In this document: positions 45,601 to 54,486 of the stretch, one piece after another
Position numbering within the stretch: position 1 is the stretch's first letter
Layout: each line of letters begins with the position of its first letter
Position numbers and translations under genes: made by a program
From: Allorhodopirellula solitaria
GTDB taxonomy: Bacteria > Planctomycetota > Planctomycetia > Pirellulales > Pirellulaceae
DNA: 64,000 bases
NCBI RefSeq assembly: GCF_007859855.1
Contig: NZ_SJPK01000005.1
Coordinates: 382,045-446,044 of the forward strand
Direction of reading: 5' to 3'
Notes under the pieces: generated by a model
Database searches by the model: none
What the model was told of the DNA's origin: nothing
The model's input: only the letters and a program-made list of their open reading frames with translations

Positions 45601-48048
45601 CATGCCGGCATTGAAAGCCTCGTGATCGGCAGCGTTGGGGTTGTCGATGTACGGGTGGTAGCCGACGAGCCCTGTCACGGATTCGCCCGAATCGGATTGC
45701 GTCACCTTTCCGGTTGCCCAGATGCCACGTGTGAGCTGGATGTCGAACCGGATCGGTTCCAAACCGCCGATCACCGGAACGCTGTGCTCGCTTCGGAAGT
45801 ACGGCTGATCGCTCGGTGGGTGGACTTTGATCTTGATCTCGCCACCGGATTGTTTGGTGTTGCGCGGGATGCCAGAAAGGACGTAGCGACCCTCGGCGTC
45901 GCTGGTTGTTGACAGGAATCCGTTGATGACCAGCAAGTCATCAGGAAGTTGATAGAGGCTAATGCTAGCCCCACCGATCGGCTCACCGGTTTTGCGATCC
46001 TTCACGACACCTTGAACGATCTGTTCGGGTTCCGCCGACAGCCTGAACTGATTGCCGAACGTTTTTCCCGTTCGATATTGCGGTCCCATCCACGGTGTGT
46101 TCAATGGTGACATCTCTCGAGCGACAACTGGGATCAGGGAGGAGGCGATCCCAGCGCCGTCGATCTGTAACATCGCCAGACGATCGTCGCCGATGTCCGC
46201 GAAACGAAAACGGCCTTCGTCATCGGATAGCGTTTGGATGTTCAGGGCGGCGATGCCGCGGAAGTGTTCGGCAGAGGGATAGAACGCCATTTGCGGCGTC
46301 CGGGTGCTACCTCCAAATGGGTCGTCATCCGACTCCTTATCGCCGCCGGCCGAAATGCTTTTCACTGCTTCCACCCATTTGTCGACCACTTCGGATCGAT
46401 TCACCATCGAAGGAGGTTGCTGAATATCAATCAATCGAACTCGAACACCTTGGATTGGTTTGCCTTCCAAGTTGACGACTTGCCCGACAACCTCTTGTCG
46501 AGCGTTTGCCAACTGAAGATCGACCTTCGTTCTATCGTCAAAGAAGGTCTGTTCGTCGGGGCCGAACCCGGCAAGGGTCGCAAGGACCGAGAGATGCTCC
46601 TTCTCGAGGTGCATCCCATTGGAAAACCGATCCGAATCTGGTTCCACTTGCATTTGGTAGCGGCCCATTTGGTTGCTCTGGGTTTCTGCCAAAACAATGC
46701 TGTCGGTGGTCCATGCCGTGTTCGCTCGGAAGTTTTGAAGGGCGACGACGCGGACTCCGCCGACCGGCTCGCCGTCTGGGGCTCGAACGATTCCGCTGAT
46801 CGTCACTGAGTCGCTTCCATCCCCTGCCGCCGTTGCCGAATCCTGACTTGCGTTCTGCGCCGTTGCGATCGTGAGCGTGCCAACGCAGATGGCGGTCAGT
46901 AGCGCAGTCGCCGATACCAACACGAAGCCCCATCCTCGTTTACTCAACACTGTTTGCGTGTCGCGGGCCTCATCGAGTAGTCCAGCCACGCGCTGTTCCA
47001 ATCTCCAACGTGACGCGAAGAAGCCGACGCTGCCGGGAATCGTTTCGGGCTGCTGGACGAGCTGCGCGAGCGACAGCAGCGTGCGGCTGTAGATCGGTGC
47101 GTCAGTGGTTGCCAACACAAAATTGTCGCAGACCTCTTCGCGTGCTTTCGCGAGTTCGCGGTTGAGCTTTCGCACCAGCGGATGCGGCCAGTAGATCGCG
47201 GCGACGAGGTTTTGCAACAAGACGACGATGGGGTCTCGCCGGACGACGTGAGCGACTTCATGAACGAGAACTTCGGCTAGCTCGGTCGGGTTCGATTTGG
47301 CAATCAAGCCTTTGGGAAGGACGACTGAGCCAGCGAAGATGCCCGCCGCGAGTGGGCCGGAGATTTCGTCGGACGCAACCAACCGTGGCTTGCATTCGTC
47401 ATGGCAACCGGCCGCCGCAGAGGCTTTCGTCAGCGCTGCAACGTAGTCAGGATCGGTGATGGGTTCCGCTCGGCGTAGGATCCCTGCCAGCCGGATCCAG
47501 CCAATCGTCATTCGCATCAGCAACAGCATGGCTCCCACTGCCCAAACGACCGTGGCGATGGTCACGATGATCGCCAGCCACTGCATCGGTGAACGAGAGT
47601 CTTTCACGGCGGGCGTGGCTACGGAAGGGTTTGCTGGAACGTCGGCGGCCATCATTGGCTTGCTCATGAGGGGCGCACTGGCAACCTCTTCCATGCTGCT
47701 CGCGTCCAAGACCGGCGGCATGATGGTTCGATCGACTTGCTGTGTCGGCAAGCTTTGCATCGGCGCGTCGTTTACCGGTGTTGGCTGCTTGGTTGCGGCA
47801 ACCGAGGTTACTGGAACGGTTTCATTTGGCAAAGCAAGCGCCAACCAGCCAATGCCTCGTGATTGAACCAGTGCCGAGACCGCGGGGCTTGCCAACACCA
47901 GCAACAGACCGCAACACAGAATCCAATATCGCATGGCGGCTCGCCTGCGAAACAACGTCGCGACGCACAATAAAACCGCTGTCAAAACCGTCGAGTGAAT
48001 CAGGACGTTGATCACCCACAGGACCAGTTGGTCAGAAAACACATTCAT
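42667..48048 (-). CDS. Giant M56 (BlaR1-like) metalloprotease with carboxypeptidase-regulatory repeats
   Basis: 1793 residues. The N-terminal membrane domain has several TM helices and a gluzincin motif (EVLVHEVAHVVRRDP, about residue 262; AREEVCDNFVL). After the last TM helix (~380-400) come about ten carboxypeptidase-regulatory/Cna-B-like beta-sandwich units, e.g. SGIVRAPDGEPVGGVRVVAL, VGQVVNLEGKPIQGVRVRLI, RGRIVTLDGTPAADVRLDVV, QGELFDPQGKPVSGVTVIGL. BlaR1 proteins sense a signal and cleave a BlaI-type repressor. Here the sensor is a very large periplasmic repeat array instead of a beta-lactamase domain. The start overlaps the BlaI gene (ATGA). Confidence 0.88.
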   Translation of the reverse strand: MNVFSDQLVLWVINVLIHSTVLTAVLLCVATLFRRRAAMRYWILCCGLLLVLASPAVSALVQSRGIGWLALALPNETVPVTSVAATKQPTPVNDAPMQSLPTQQVDRTIMPPVLDASSMEEVASAPLMSKPMMAADVPANPSVATPAVKDSRSPMQWLAIIVTIATVVWAVGAMLLLMRMTIGWIRLAGILRRAEPITDPDYVAALTKASAAAGCHDECKPRLVASDEISGPLAAGIFAGSVVLPKGLIAKSNPTELAEVLVHEVAHVVRRDPIVVLLQNLVAAIYWPHPLVRKLNRELAKAREEVCDNFVLATTDAPIYSRTLLSLAQLVQQPETIPGSVGFFASRWRLEQRVAGLLDEARDTQTVLSKRGWGFVLVSATALLTAICVGTLTIATAQNASQDSATAAGDGSDSVTISGIVRAPDGEPVGGVRVVALQNFRANTAWTTDSIVLAETQSNQMGRYQMQVEPDSDRFSNGMHLEKEHLSVLATLAGFGPDEQTFFDDRTKVDLQLANARQEVVGQVVNLEGKPIQGVRVRLIDIQQPPSMVNRSEVVDKWVEAVKSISAGGDKESDDDPFGGSTRTPQMAFYPSAEHFRGIAALNIQTLSDDEGRFRFADIGDDRLAMLQIDGAGIASSLIPVVAREMSPLNTPWMGPQYRTGKTFGNQFRLSAEPEQIVQGVVKDRKTGEPIGGASISLYQLPDDLLVINGFLSTTSDAEGRYVLSGIPRNTKQSGGEIKIKVHPPSDQPYFRSEHSVPVIGGLEPIRFDIQLTRGIWATGKVTQSDSGESVTGLVGYHPYIDNPNAADHEAFNAGMTSMGYEEMFATDADGSFRVPALRGKGVLRAIAENDDHFELETVPGTRMNTVGNVKPGERMVYHNIMPGNGVVEIDIDNQADSAKANISLKPVRKLMVNVVNPDGTPASGFRVAGRHISKRMTLSGRGKRYWDDRPSSSSTVTVLLGNEKERDRPLVISDKPNNSGAVVWLNQVDDTQSILTVTLKANAKIVGKLISQKPSDLDEAYLQAGVGDAGTIRAMFPTEDGSQIKVNKNLPFALNGVLNLAEDGQFEWSVPPSERCSLLLRDFPGEPLLLDNHSAPPGSTINLGTIDLSADPKTWPTPVQIQTNSDSVSGQVLDPNGKPIEATLWFGGPARSGGWSQTRTSVTWTQVGKSTADGRFQISLPKSITSEVKSETLTFRIAATAEGLGFAWANVTPGKLADDVTLQLAKDTPIRGRIVTLDGTPAADVRLDVVSVFAPDALPESADLIANAPLSSGVYTNWPSWSGGSPLTKSVVTDNDGKFQLSGLGSERRVRLQALGDGLAATRLSIVTREKPSDSADGVIAVRTGLSESSYFTEFTHVAVPGRIVRGTVVDRTTGQPIPDVSIIEPTSWTSRAKPAVTDAEGKFVIRHVPKATQYKLQLSPKNATHFRSELNVPDTTGSEPLDVELTLTTGIRLRGRVVDEVSGEGVRAEIIYNPLFPNDAIELLGVERVANPLSKVQTEADGRFEIAVLDGRGAISAEVSGEEYATVLLKEKDLREIFPDGDLEARPDAMGQFNYLPTAGGGQSRGIMGLSQVQAVMLLNPNRDDAGKEVKLLLRRSRTVQGELFDPQGKPVSGVTVIGLGPSPVSMTDEPLETNRFSVTGLLPDSVRTLLFLHPERSLGAVVNVNGDETDTVNVTLNPTGSVSGSLFNLDGDPITRGYVNMSHRKIRLRTGLWEATIDDEGRFQVDNVPAGEAFSLFARTDAQRMEMIVQSDVRAEADANSELGAFRQKDKYRFEPDELSGELGEKELQP

Positions 48049-48479
48049 GATTGACCTCCACGTTTTTTGTTCGTTTTTCGATTGGCCTTCCTGGAAGACT
48101 TCGTCTCCGCCGTGTCGATCATCTCGCGAATCCGATCGGCTTCATCGGCCGACAGACCGCGGTACTCCATCAACGCCGTCACCATCTCCTCCGGCGAACC
48201 CGCGAATAGCCGGTCCACCATTTGGGCGACTTTCGCACCGAGTGACGCCGTGCGAGGCCGGTTGGCGGAATACCAAAACGTGCGGCCTTCTGTTCGGTGT
48301 TTGAGCCAGCCACGTTCTTCGAGGCGGACGATCATCGTTTGGATCGTGTTGCGAGCGACCTCGCGACGCTTGGCCAACTCGCCTCGCACTTGCGAGACGG
48401 TGACTTCCTCGTTGTCCCAAACGACCTCCATGATCTCCCGCTGTGCCTGCGTCAGCGGTGTCGTGCCCGGCTTTGCCAT
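48045..48479 (-). CDS. BlaI/MecI/CopY-family repressor
   Basis: 144 residues: PLTQAQREIMEVVWDNEEVTVSQVRGELAKRREVARNTIQTMIVRLEERGWLKHRTEGRTFWYSA is the winged-helix DNA-binding domain, followed by a dimerisation helix region (MVDRLFAGSPEEMVTALMEYRGLSADEADRIREMID). Such repressors are cleaved by their M56 partner. It is first in a minus-strand operon with the giant M56, DUF1800 and DUF1501 genes, and divergent from a second BlaI gene. Confidence 0.92.
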   Translation of the reverse strand: MAKPGTTPLTQAQREIMEVVWDNEEVTVSQVRGELAKRREVARNTIQTMIVRLEERGWLKHRTEGRTFWYSANRPRTASLGAKVAQMVDRLFAGSPEEMVTALMEYRGLSADEADRIREMIDTAETKSSRKANRKTNKKRGGQS

Positions 48480-48506
48480 GTTCTCTGTTCCTGAAAGTTC
48501 TGCATG

Positions 48507-48521
48507 CCTACTGTGCGTAGG
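48507..48521. promoter_or_regulatory. Putative BlaI operator 1
   Basis: Dyad CCTAC-TGTGC-GTAGG (48507-48521), 28 bp upstream of the minus-strand BlaI start, with a further CGTAGG half-site at 48538-48543. Placement fits autoregulation of the left operon. The binding partner is inferred. Confidence 0.5.
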
Positions 48522-48595
48522 TATTGTTGCCGACGCGACGTAGGCAAGTCAAGCGTTTTCGTGAAAAAAATTTGCGATGTCGATTGACGCCGGGT

Positions 48596-48625
48596 GTTTA
48601 CCTCGATAGATTTAGTTAGGTAAAC
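48596..48625. promoter_or_regulatory. Putative BlaI operator 2
   Basis: Dyad GTTTACCT (48596-48603) and AGGTAAAC (48618-48625), perfect 8-bp arms with 14-nt spacing, 24 bp before the plus-strand BlaI start. It differs from operator 1, suggesting each repressor has its own site. Confidence 0.55.
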
Positions 48626-48649
48626 GACCGAGGCCAAACGAGGGTGCCG

Positions 48650-49033
48650 ATGAACACGACGCAACTGGGACGAGTGCAATTGCTGATCATGCAGGTGCTG
48701 TGGGAGAGCGAGCGGGCGACCGCTCGTGAGATCACCGAGCGAATCAACGAGTCCGAACCGATCGCTCACAGCACCGTGCAAACGTTGCTGCGAGGCTTGG
48801 AAGAGAAGAAAGCGGTTGACCATGAAACCGAGGGACGCACCTTCACGTTCTTTCCGTTGATTTGCGAGGCGGACTTCAAGCAATCGGCGACCCAAGATTT
48901 GCTCACCCGTGTCTTCCAAGGCAGCGTCGAAGGGTTAGTCGCGCACTTGCTGCAAAGCGAAGACGTCTCCGCGGATGAACTCGCTGACCTTCGCAAACTG
49001 ATCAACCGCCAAGCCAAGAAGAAGGGATCGTGA
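48650..49033 (+). CDS. BlaI/MecI/CopY-family repressor, second copy
   Basis: 127 residues from ATG 48650 (GAGGG just upstream; GTG 48644 is an alternative): TTQLGRVQLLIMQVLWESERATAREITERINESEPIAHSTVQTLLRGLEEKKAVDHETEGRTFTFFPL, then FKQSATQDLLTRVFQGSVEGLVAHLLQSEDVSADELADLRKLI. It is a complete winged helix plus dimerisation tail. Its stop overlaps the next gene (TGATG), the usual BlaI-BlaR1 coupling. Confidence 0.92.
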   Translation: MNTTQLGRVQLLIMQVLWESERATAREITERINESEPIAHSTVQTLLRGLEEKKAVDHETEGRTFTFFPLICEADFKQSATQDLLTRVFQGSVEGLVAHLLQSEDVSADELADLRKLINRQAKKKGS

Positions 49034-52000
49034 TGAGCGTTTCAATTTGGATTGAGTCTGTTTGGCAAATCGGAATGCTGTACGCAGTGCAGTCCACGAT
49101 TCTGATCCTGGGCGTGATGGCAGTTGCCCGTCTTGGCCGCATGCGCGACGCTGCGGTGCTGTCGATGATCTATCGCTTTACCATGGTGGCGGTCGTCGTG
49201 TCGCCCATCGTGACCGTCGGCATGAAGCAAGCGGAAATCGACGGCTGGTGGCCCGCCACGGCAAGTCTGAAAGCGTCGGCCGAGGCGAGTGTATCGTACT
49301 CCACACCAGTGATCCCGATGCCAAATGACTTTGCGAGCACCGGCGACGTTCGACCACAGGGAATCGGCAACGACTTGATGCTCAATAAACCGGTCGTGCT
49401 GGCTGCTGCGGACTCGCTGCCAGTGTCTGATGTTCCACCAAGCGAACTTGCCCATGCCGAAGCCGCTGTCGAGACCAAGGCATCGGAGACAAGTGATGCC
49501 GGAGCGAGATCCAACCCTGGAGCGTTCTTTGTTTGCAAAACAATTGCAGTCGCGGCTTGGCTAGTCGTGTCGCTGGCGTTGCTGATCCGGCACGGCCGAG
49601 CTTTCCTGGCACTGAGGCGATCACTCAAACGCAGCGTTCCGGCAAGCTCTGAGATCCAAGCTCTTTGCGATCAAATGGCCAGCAACCTGCAAGTGAATTC
49701 ACCTCAAGTCGTTTGCAGCCCGTATTTCGAGAGTCCGTTCCTGTCAGGCGTATGGAGTCCAGTCATTCATTTGTGCAGTGACGACGTCGGCATGATGGAG
49801 GCCAGTGATGACGGAGAAGTCCGCGATGTCCTCGCCCATGAACTCGCCCATTTGAAGCGTCATGATTTGATCGTGCGGATGGTGAATCACGCGGTGCTGT
49901 CGCTGCTGTTTTTCCAACCACTGCTGTGGCGATTGGTGGATTGGATCGAGGGCACCGCCGAAGACGTTTGCGATGACTTCGTTTTGGAACTCGGCGCGGC
50001 GCGCCAGTCCTACGCGAGTCGCCTGGTCGACTTGGCCGAACGTTGCGACTTCCCACTCGGCTCCGCCGTCGGGATCGCATCGGGCAACAGCACGCTTCAG
50101 CATCGGGTCCAGCGGATCATGGAAGACGGCCGCCGGCTTTCCATGCGAGCGGGAACCACCGCAGTCCTGTCAGCGGCAACCATCTCGACGGCTGCCATTC
50201 TGGTCGCGGGCCTCATGTTCACGCCCACAACGATCACCGCGGGCGGGCCGCCGACCGAATCTTCGACCCCTCAACCAGAATCAGATGTGTCATTGCCGCC
50301 AACGAGCGATGACCAGGCTGAAACGGACTTGCCAGCCGTGGCTGAGTCCACCGCCAAAGTGCCATTGGGAATCATTCGCGGCACGATTCTTGGTAGCAAC
50401 GGGCCACTTTCGAATGCAAATGTCTACTGGTGGCGAAGTCGCGCGTACGACGACAACCCAATGAAGCCCGTTCAAGTGACAACGGATGCGAACGGCAAAT
50501 TTGAACTCAAACGCACCGCCCCGGACCCGGGCCAGGTTGGGATTTGGGATATGCGAGAAGATATGGTTGTTCGGGCGGAGGGACATGCTTTCGAGCGAAC
50601 AAATCCGCGAAAGTTTGGAGCAGCGATTTCGATGGATCCGGATTGGCCAGGGATGAAGAGCCCGCCTCCAGCGCCGACCGAACCATTCTATCTCATGCCG
50701 CAAGGACCAACCGTTGCTGGAAGACTGGTCGACATCGAAGGTCAGCCGATTGATGATGCCAGGGTTCGCATTCGATGGTTTTCGAAGCGTCGTGGTCGGC
50801 AGCAAAGTGGGTTGCTCGACCTCTTCATCACTCGTGAACCGGAAAGTGATACTGAAGAAGACTTGATCCGGGATGTTCACAGCCTTGTCAATTCGATCGA
50901 GCATGTACCGCTTCGTGACGCCTTGCCGATGGCCACGACGAATGCCGAGGGCCGTTTTGAGTTGAGGGAACTCCCCGCAGACTGCTTCTTTGAATTGCTT
51001 GTGGAACACAAGGGTTTTGAATCAACCACTTTGGTCGTTCGCAACGACGGCGGCGAAGAGGTTGTCACCGTTCCTAGAAAGAAAGGGTTTGATCAAAATC
51101 CGCCCACGAAGCTGTATCCACGCAAATTCGAAGCGGTCATCGGGCCGTCATCCATCGTGATGGGAACGGTAACCGACGCGGATACTGGACTGCCAATCAG
51201 CGGGGCTGTCGTGAAAACCAACTTCGTCAACAACCAGCGATTGACCAGTACTCGTGAGCGCCAACACTGGATGACCCGGACGAATGCCCAGGGCAAATTC
51301 CAAATCGACGGATTGCCCGCCGGTGACGGAAACCGCTTGATTGTTCATGGACCTCGCGACGAACCCTACATCTCAGTCACGTCCGTGGCCAGCGAATCGA
51401 CGGGGATGCCAAAGGGACGCACCTACCAAGTCGACTTTCAGTTGAAGCGGGGGCTATGGGCCGAAGGGAAAGTTTTCGAAGCGGAAACGGATGAGCCGTT
51501 CCAAGGAACGATCACGTATTACTGGTTTCGCAATCGCGATCTGGAGAACACCTATCCGGGAAAGATTCGGGCCTACATTGATGGCCAAAACTACACCGAT
51601 GCGGATGGCAACTATCGCGTCCCGGTTCTGCCGACCGCCGGCGTGATCGCCTTCAGCACTGGCAACCGCGATCATGCACGCATGAATTCTTATTCGCGGG
51701 GTTATGGTGAAATCGAAATCGCGAAGTACCGAAGCCCGGATGGGAGCTTTCCCTACTACGATACCGCACCAAGCTATCTGCATCCTACGAACTACAACCG
51801 TTTAGCGCTTGTCGACCCGAAATCGGACGAGCAAGTCGCCAAAGTCGATCTGCCGCTCAGCAAGGCAAAGCCGATTACAGTAACCATCTTGAATCCTGAC
51901 GGGAATCCGGCGACTCAGGAATTGGAACTCTACGGGGGCAATGAACGCTGGGGCTGGCAAGACAAACAACCACAAGACTTCGTCGTCGAAGATCTTCTGC

Positions 52001-52431
52001 CCAATGAACGCCGAAAAGTCTTCGCGTTTGATCGAAGCCGCGGCTTGATCGGGGGCACCATTGTCGAACATGGCGAAGGAAAGCGATTTGAAATCCAATT
52101 GTCGGCAGCAGGACGAGCTCACGGTCGACTCGTCGACGCGGACGGTGAACCGCTGTCCGGCGTCGAAATGATGATCGAGCATGGCGACTTTCGGCGTGAC
52201 GACGAGACCGCGACATGGGCTCGCGTCGAAGGAAAGCGATACATGCCGTCGGAGATTGTTCCTGACGATGAAGGGCGCTTCGAGGTGCTCGGATTATCGC
52301 CCGAGTGGAAGTACTCAGCTCGCGTCAGCAGGGGTAATCGAATGATCGGCCGCGTATTCCGCTCCCTGGTCATCAAACCAGGCGAAGATCGCGACCTCGG
52401 GGATATTGTGATCGACGCTTCTCAGGACTGA
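49033..52431 (+). CDS. M56 (BlaR1-like) metalloprotease with carboxypeptidase-regulatory repeats
   Basis: 1133 residues from the ATG at 49033. The N-terminal TM/protease domain has VLAHELAHLKRHDLIVRMV (zinc motif near residue 270) and EGTAEDVCDDFVLELG. A TM helix near 385-400 leads to ~700 periplasmic residues with repeats such as RGTILGSNGPLSNANVYWW, AGRLVDIEGQPIDDARVRIR, MGTVTDADTGLPISGAVVKT and HGRLVDADGEPLSGVEMMIE. It is the paralogue, in mirror orientation, of the giant M56 gene at 42667-48048. It likely cleaves the co-encoded BlaI in response to an envelope signal; the ligand is unknown. Confidence 0.88.
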   Translation: MSVSIWIESVWQIGMLYAVQSTILILGVMAVARLGRMRDAAVLSMIYRFTMVAVVVSPIVTVGMKQAEIDGWWPATASLKASAEASVSYSTPVIPMPNDFASTGDVRPQGIGNDLMLNKPVVLAAADSLPVSDVPPSELAHAEAAVETKASETSDAGARSNPGAFFVCKTIAVAAWLVVSLALLIRHGRAFLALRRSLKRSVPASSEIQALCDQMASNLQVNSPQVVCSPYFESPFLSGVWSPVIHLCSDDVGMMEASDDGEVRDVLAHELAHLKRHDLIVRMVNHAVLSLLFFQPLLWRLVDWIEGTAEDVCDDFVLELGAARQSYASRLVDLAERCDFPLGSAVGIASGNSTLQHRVQRIMEDGRRLSMRAGTTAVLSAATISTAAILVAGLMFTPTTITAGGPPTESSTPQPESDVSLPPTSDDQAETDLPAVAESTAKVPLGIIRGTILGSNGPLSNANVYWWRSRAYDDNPMKPVQVTTDANGKFELKRTAPDPGQVGIWDMREDMVVRAEGHAFERTNPRKFGAAISMDPDWPGMKSPPPAPTEPFYLMPQGPTVAGRLVDIEGQPIDDARVRIRWFSKRRGRQQSGLLDLFITREPESDTEEDLIRDVHSLVNSIEHVPLRDALPMATTNAEGRFELRELPADCFFELLVEHKGFESTTLVVRNDGGEEVVTVPRKKGFDQNPPTKLYPRKFEAVIGPSSIVMGTVTDADTGLPISGAVVKTNFVNNQRLTSTRERQHWMTRTNAQGKFQIDGLPAGDGNRLIVHGPRDEPYISVTSVASESTGMPKGRTYQVDFQLKRGLWAEGKVFEAETDEPFQGTITYYWFRNRDLENTYPGKIRAYIDGQNYTDADGNYRVPVLPTAGVIAFSTGNRDHARMNSYSRGYGEIEIAKYRSPDGSFPYYDTAPSYLHPTNYNRLALVDPKSDEQVAKVDLPLSKAKPITVTILNPDGNPATQELELYGGNERWGWQDKQPQDFVVEDLLPNERRKVFAFDRSRGLIGGTIVEHGEGKRFEIQLSAAGRAHGRLVDADGEPLSGVEMMIEHGDFRRDDETATWARVEGKRYMPSEIVPDDEGRFEVLGLSPEWKYSARVSRGNRMIGRVFRSLVIKPGEDRDLGDIVIDASQD

Positions 52432-52523
52432 GCGTCAAGTTAGATCCCGCTCAGTCACTGGCCGGGCCAATGCGATATGCTTGGGAGTGTTGACTCCGGC
52501 TGGTTCGTCGTCGATCCGAGATC

Positions 52524-53483
52524 CTACTTCACCAAGTCACGATCTTGGACTTCCCTCGATGACGAGCCAATCAACATCGGACGGTTGTCGTCAACAAAGG
52601 ATTTGAATTGCTTTATGATGTCATCAGTGATGGTCACATCTCCTTTGTCCTTCATCTCTTGAATGACTTTCACCTGTTCGGTCATCTGACGCCTGTACTC
52701 GTCGCCCGTGACATCTGCATCGGTGGATCGCACCCAAATTTTATACGGTCCTTCAAGCGTTTTTTTGTCGGCACCATTGAGTACGCCTGAAATTGTGATT
52801 TGATCGTCGCCGTATTTGATCGTTAATGTGCCTGACTGCAGCGTCCCGATTGGCTTGGAGTTCTTGATTTCGCGTAGTGAGAACTCCAGGTCCGCGACGC
52901 CAGCGATGGTGACGCCTATGAGTGAACCACCGCCCATCCCAACCCGTCCGACATAAATGTTGTCATTCAGTACGACTGGGCTCTGGGGAAAATCCCAATC
53001 AAAGGGGGAAAGATCATCGACGGTAAATGCCTTCGGTAGTTGAATCTTGACCATTTCCGGTGCGATGATCAGAAAGTAGACGCGGCCGTCACCAGTCTTC
53101 GTCACCTCGATGAAGTCCGGCCGCATGTCAGACACATCAACTTCAGACTTGCTTGCCTTGGCTCCAGCGTTCGCTTTCGAGGGCTCGATTGACACCGCCG
53201 CGGCGATACGTTCATTCGTTGGCAAACATTGGATTTCTGCGTTGAATCCACTTGTTCCGCCGACGCCAATTCCGACAGTCCCGCCGTAGCTGCATGAGCC
53301 CGAGCTATGTTGGCGGTAAGTTGCCTTCACGTCCTCTGGGTCCCAAGACCGAATGGCGACCTTCAGGGTCGGAAAGTAACTGGGATCCTTGTTCGCTACG
53401 GAGTCCTCCGCCAAAACGACAGAGGACGATGTCACCAACACTGTCAAACCTGCAATCAAACTGCTGAATCGTTTCACTTTCAT
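52524..53483 (-). CDS. Exported hypothetical protein
   Basis: 319 residues with a clear signal peptide (MKVKRFSSLIAGLTVLVTSS...VLAED). The mature part is beta-rich with a Gly-rich stretch (CSYGGTVGIGVGGTSGFNAEIQCLP, two Cys likely bridged) and GGGSLIGVTIAGVADLEFSLREI; the C-terminus is helical and charged. I do not recognise the family. It is the third gene of an ECF sigma / TM anti-sigma-like operon with ATGA overlaps, so it may be the sensed or effector envelope protein. Confidence 0.7.
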   Translation of the reverse strand: MKVKRFSSLIAGLTVLVTSSSVVLAEDSVANKDPSYFPTLKVAIRSWDPEDVKATYRQHSSGSCSYGGTVGIGVGGTSGFNAEIQCLPTNERIAAAVSIEPSKANAGAKASKSEVDVSDMRPDFIEVTKTGDGRVYFLIIAPEMVKIQLPKAFTVDDLSPFDWDFPQSPVVLNDNIYVGRVGMGGGSLIGVTIAGVADLEFSLREIKNSKPIGTLQSGTLTIKYGDDQITISGVLNGADKKTLEGPYKIWVRSTDADVTGDEYRRQMTEQVKVIQEMKDKGDVTITDDIIKQFKSFVDDNRPMLIGSSSREVQDRDLVK

Positions 53484-53935
53484 TCTCCACTGAGTTGAAT
53501 TATCGACTTCGATTTAATCCGGCCCACCCCACACAGGTAGGTTTCTTCTTGGCGAAAGGTCGTTTTGTCTAACGTCTCGTCGTAGTTCACGGCGCTCGTT
53601 GCCATGGCACTCGCGACTTCGCCTAAGGGAGCTGAATCAGAGTCTTGGGCGACCTGCTCGTTCGTGCCAGATGCGTTGGTTTCTCCTCGCAGGCTCCAGC
53701 CGATCCCGATGCCTACGAGCAAAGATGCAGCGATAGCCGATACAAGAATGCCCGCCCTCGGCCACGCCGTTGCGATGAGATTGACCGAACGATGAGGCGT
53801 TGCCGGAGCGGCTTCATTGGCGGCGGCAAGGCACTTTTCACGCAAACCCGGCGGCGGTTCCATTTCTCGGAGACCCCGAAACTCCTCGGAGAGAGCTTGG
53901 TCGTCGTCGTCCCTTGGTTCGCTATGGCGGGTCAT
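53480..53935 (-). CDS. Single-TM anti-sigma-factor-like protein
   Basis: 151 residues. The N-terminal cytoplasmic ~55 residues are acidic and helical (EEFRGLREMEPPPGLREKCLAAANEA); one TM helix follows (AGILVSAIAASLLVGIGIGW), then a periplasmic tail. No zinc HxxxCxxC is present, so if it is an anti-sigma factor it is not of the ZAS type. Location directly after the ECF sigma gene, overlapping it by ATGA and overlapping the exported protein downstream, is the main argument. Confidence 0.65.
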   Translation of the reverse strand: MTRHSEPRDDDDQALSEEFRGLREMEPPPGLREKCLAAANEAAPATPHRSVNLIATAWPRAGILVSAIAASLLVGIGIGWSLRGETNASGTNEQVAQDSDSAPLGEVASAMATSAVNYDETLDKTTFRQEETYLCGVGRIKSKSIIQLSGE

Positions 53936-54486
53936 TGCGTTGGTCCTGAATCAGCTAAGAGTTGTTTGAGTTCAATTTTGGCGCGATGAAGGTGGCTCTT
54001 GATCGTGCCAATCGGCATCTCACAGATTGCGGCAATCTCTTTGATGGAAAGCTCATTGATGAAGCGAAGGATGACGACCTCTTTTGTTGGCTCTTCCAGC
54101 TTTGCGATCGCGCATGAGATTTGCAGTTTCTGTTCATCCTTTAGCAGCGAATCCTGCGGCGATTCCCCATCTGATTCCATGGTCGACCAGGTCACATCGC
54201 TCGCCGCCGTTCTTGAACACGCTCGATAGTGGCCAGCGCGAACATGTCTCGCGGTCGCGTAAACGAATGCACGAATTTGATCTTCACCCCCGCGAAAGCC
54301 AGAGACGCTTTTCAGGACTTGGAAGAAGGTTTCCGCGGTCAATTCCTCGGCCTCCGGTTGTGAGCATCCGCGACACAGCAAATACCGATAGACCGGCGCG
54401 AAGAATGCTTCGACGACCGACTCAATCGCCTCGGAATCACCCCTGCGGAGGCGTTCTGCAGTTCCGGGCGTGAAAGATGCGGTCAA
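53932..54486 (-). CDS. ECF-type sigma-70 factor
   Basis: 184 residues. Region 2: SVVEAFFAPVYRYLLCRGCSQPEAEELTAETFFQVLKSVSGFRG...AFVYATARHVRAGHYR; region 4: ISCAIAKLEEPTKEVVILRFINELSIKEIAAICEMPIGTIKSHLHRAKIELKQLL. It is a standard ECF protein and first of three overlapping genes (sigma, TM protein, exported protein), a typical envelope-signalling arrangement. The promoter should lie in 54487-54600, where I see no distinctive motif. Confidence 0.92.
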   Translation of the reverse strand: MTASFTPGTAERLRRGDSEAIESVVEAFFAPVYRYLLCRGCSQPEAEELTAETFFQVLKSVSGFRGGEDQIRAFVYATARHVRAGHYRACSRTAASDVTWSTMESDGESPQDSLLKDEQKLQISCAIAKLEEPTKEVVILRFINELSIKEIAAICEMPIGTIKSHLHRAKIELKQLLADSGPTQ

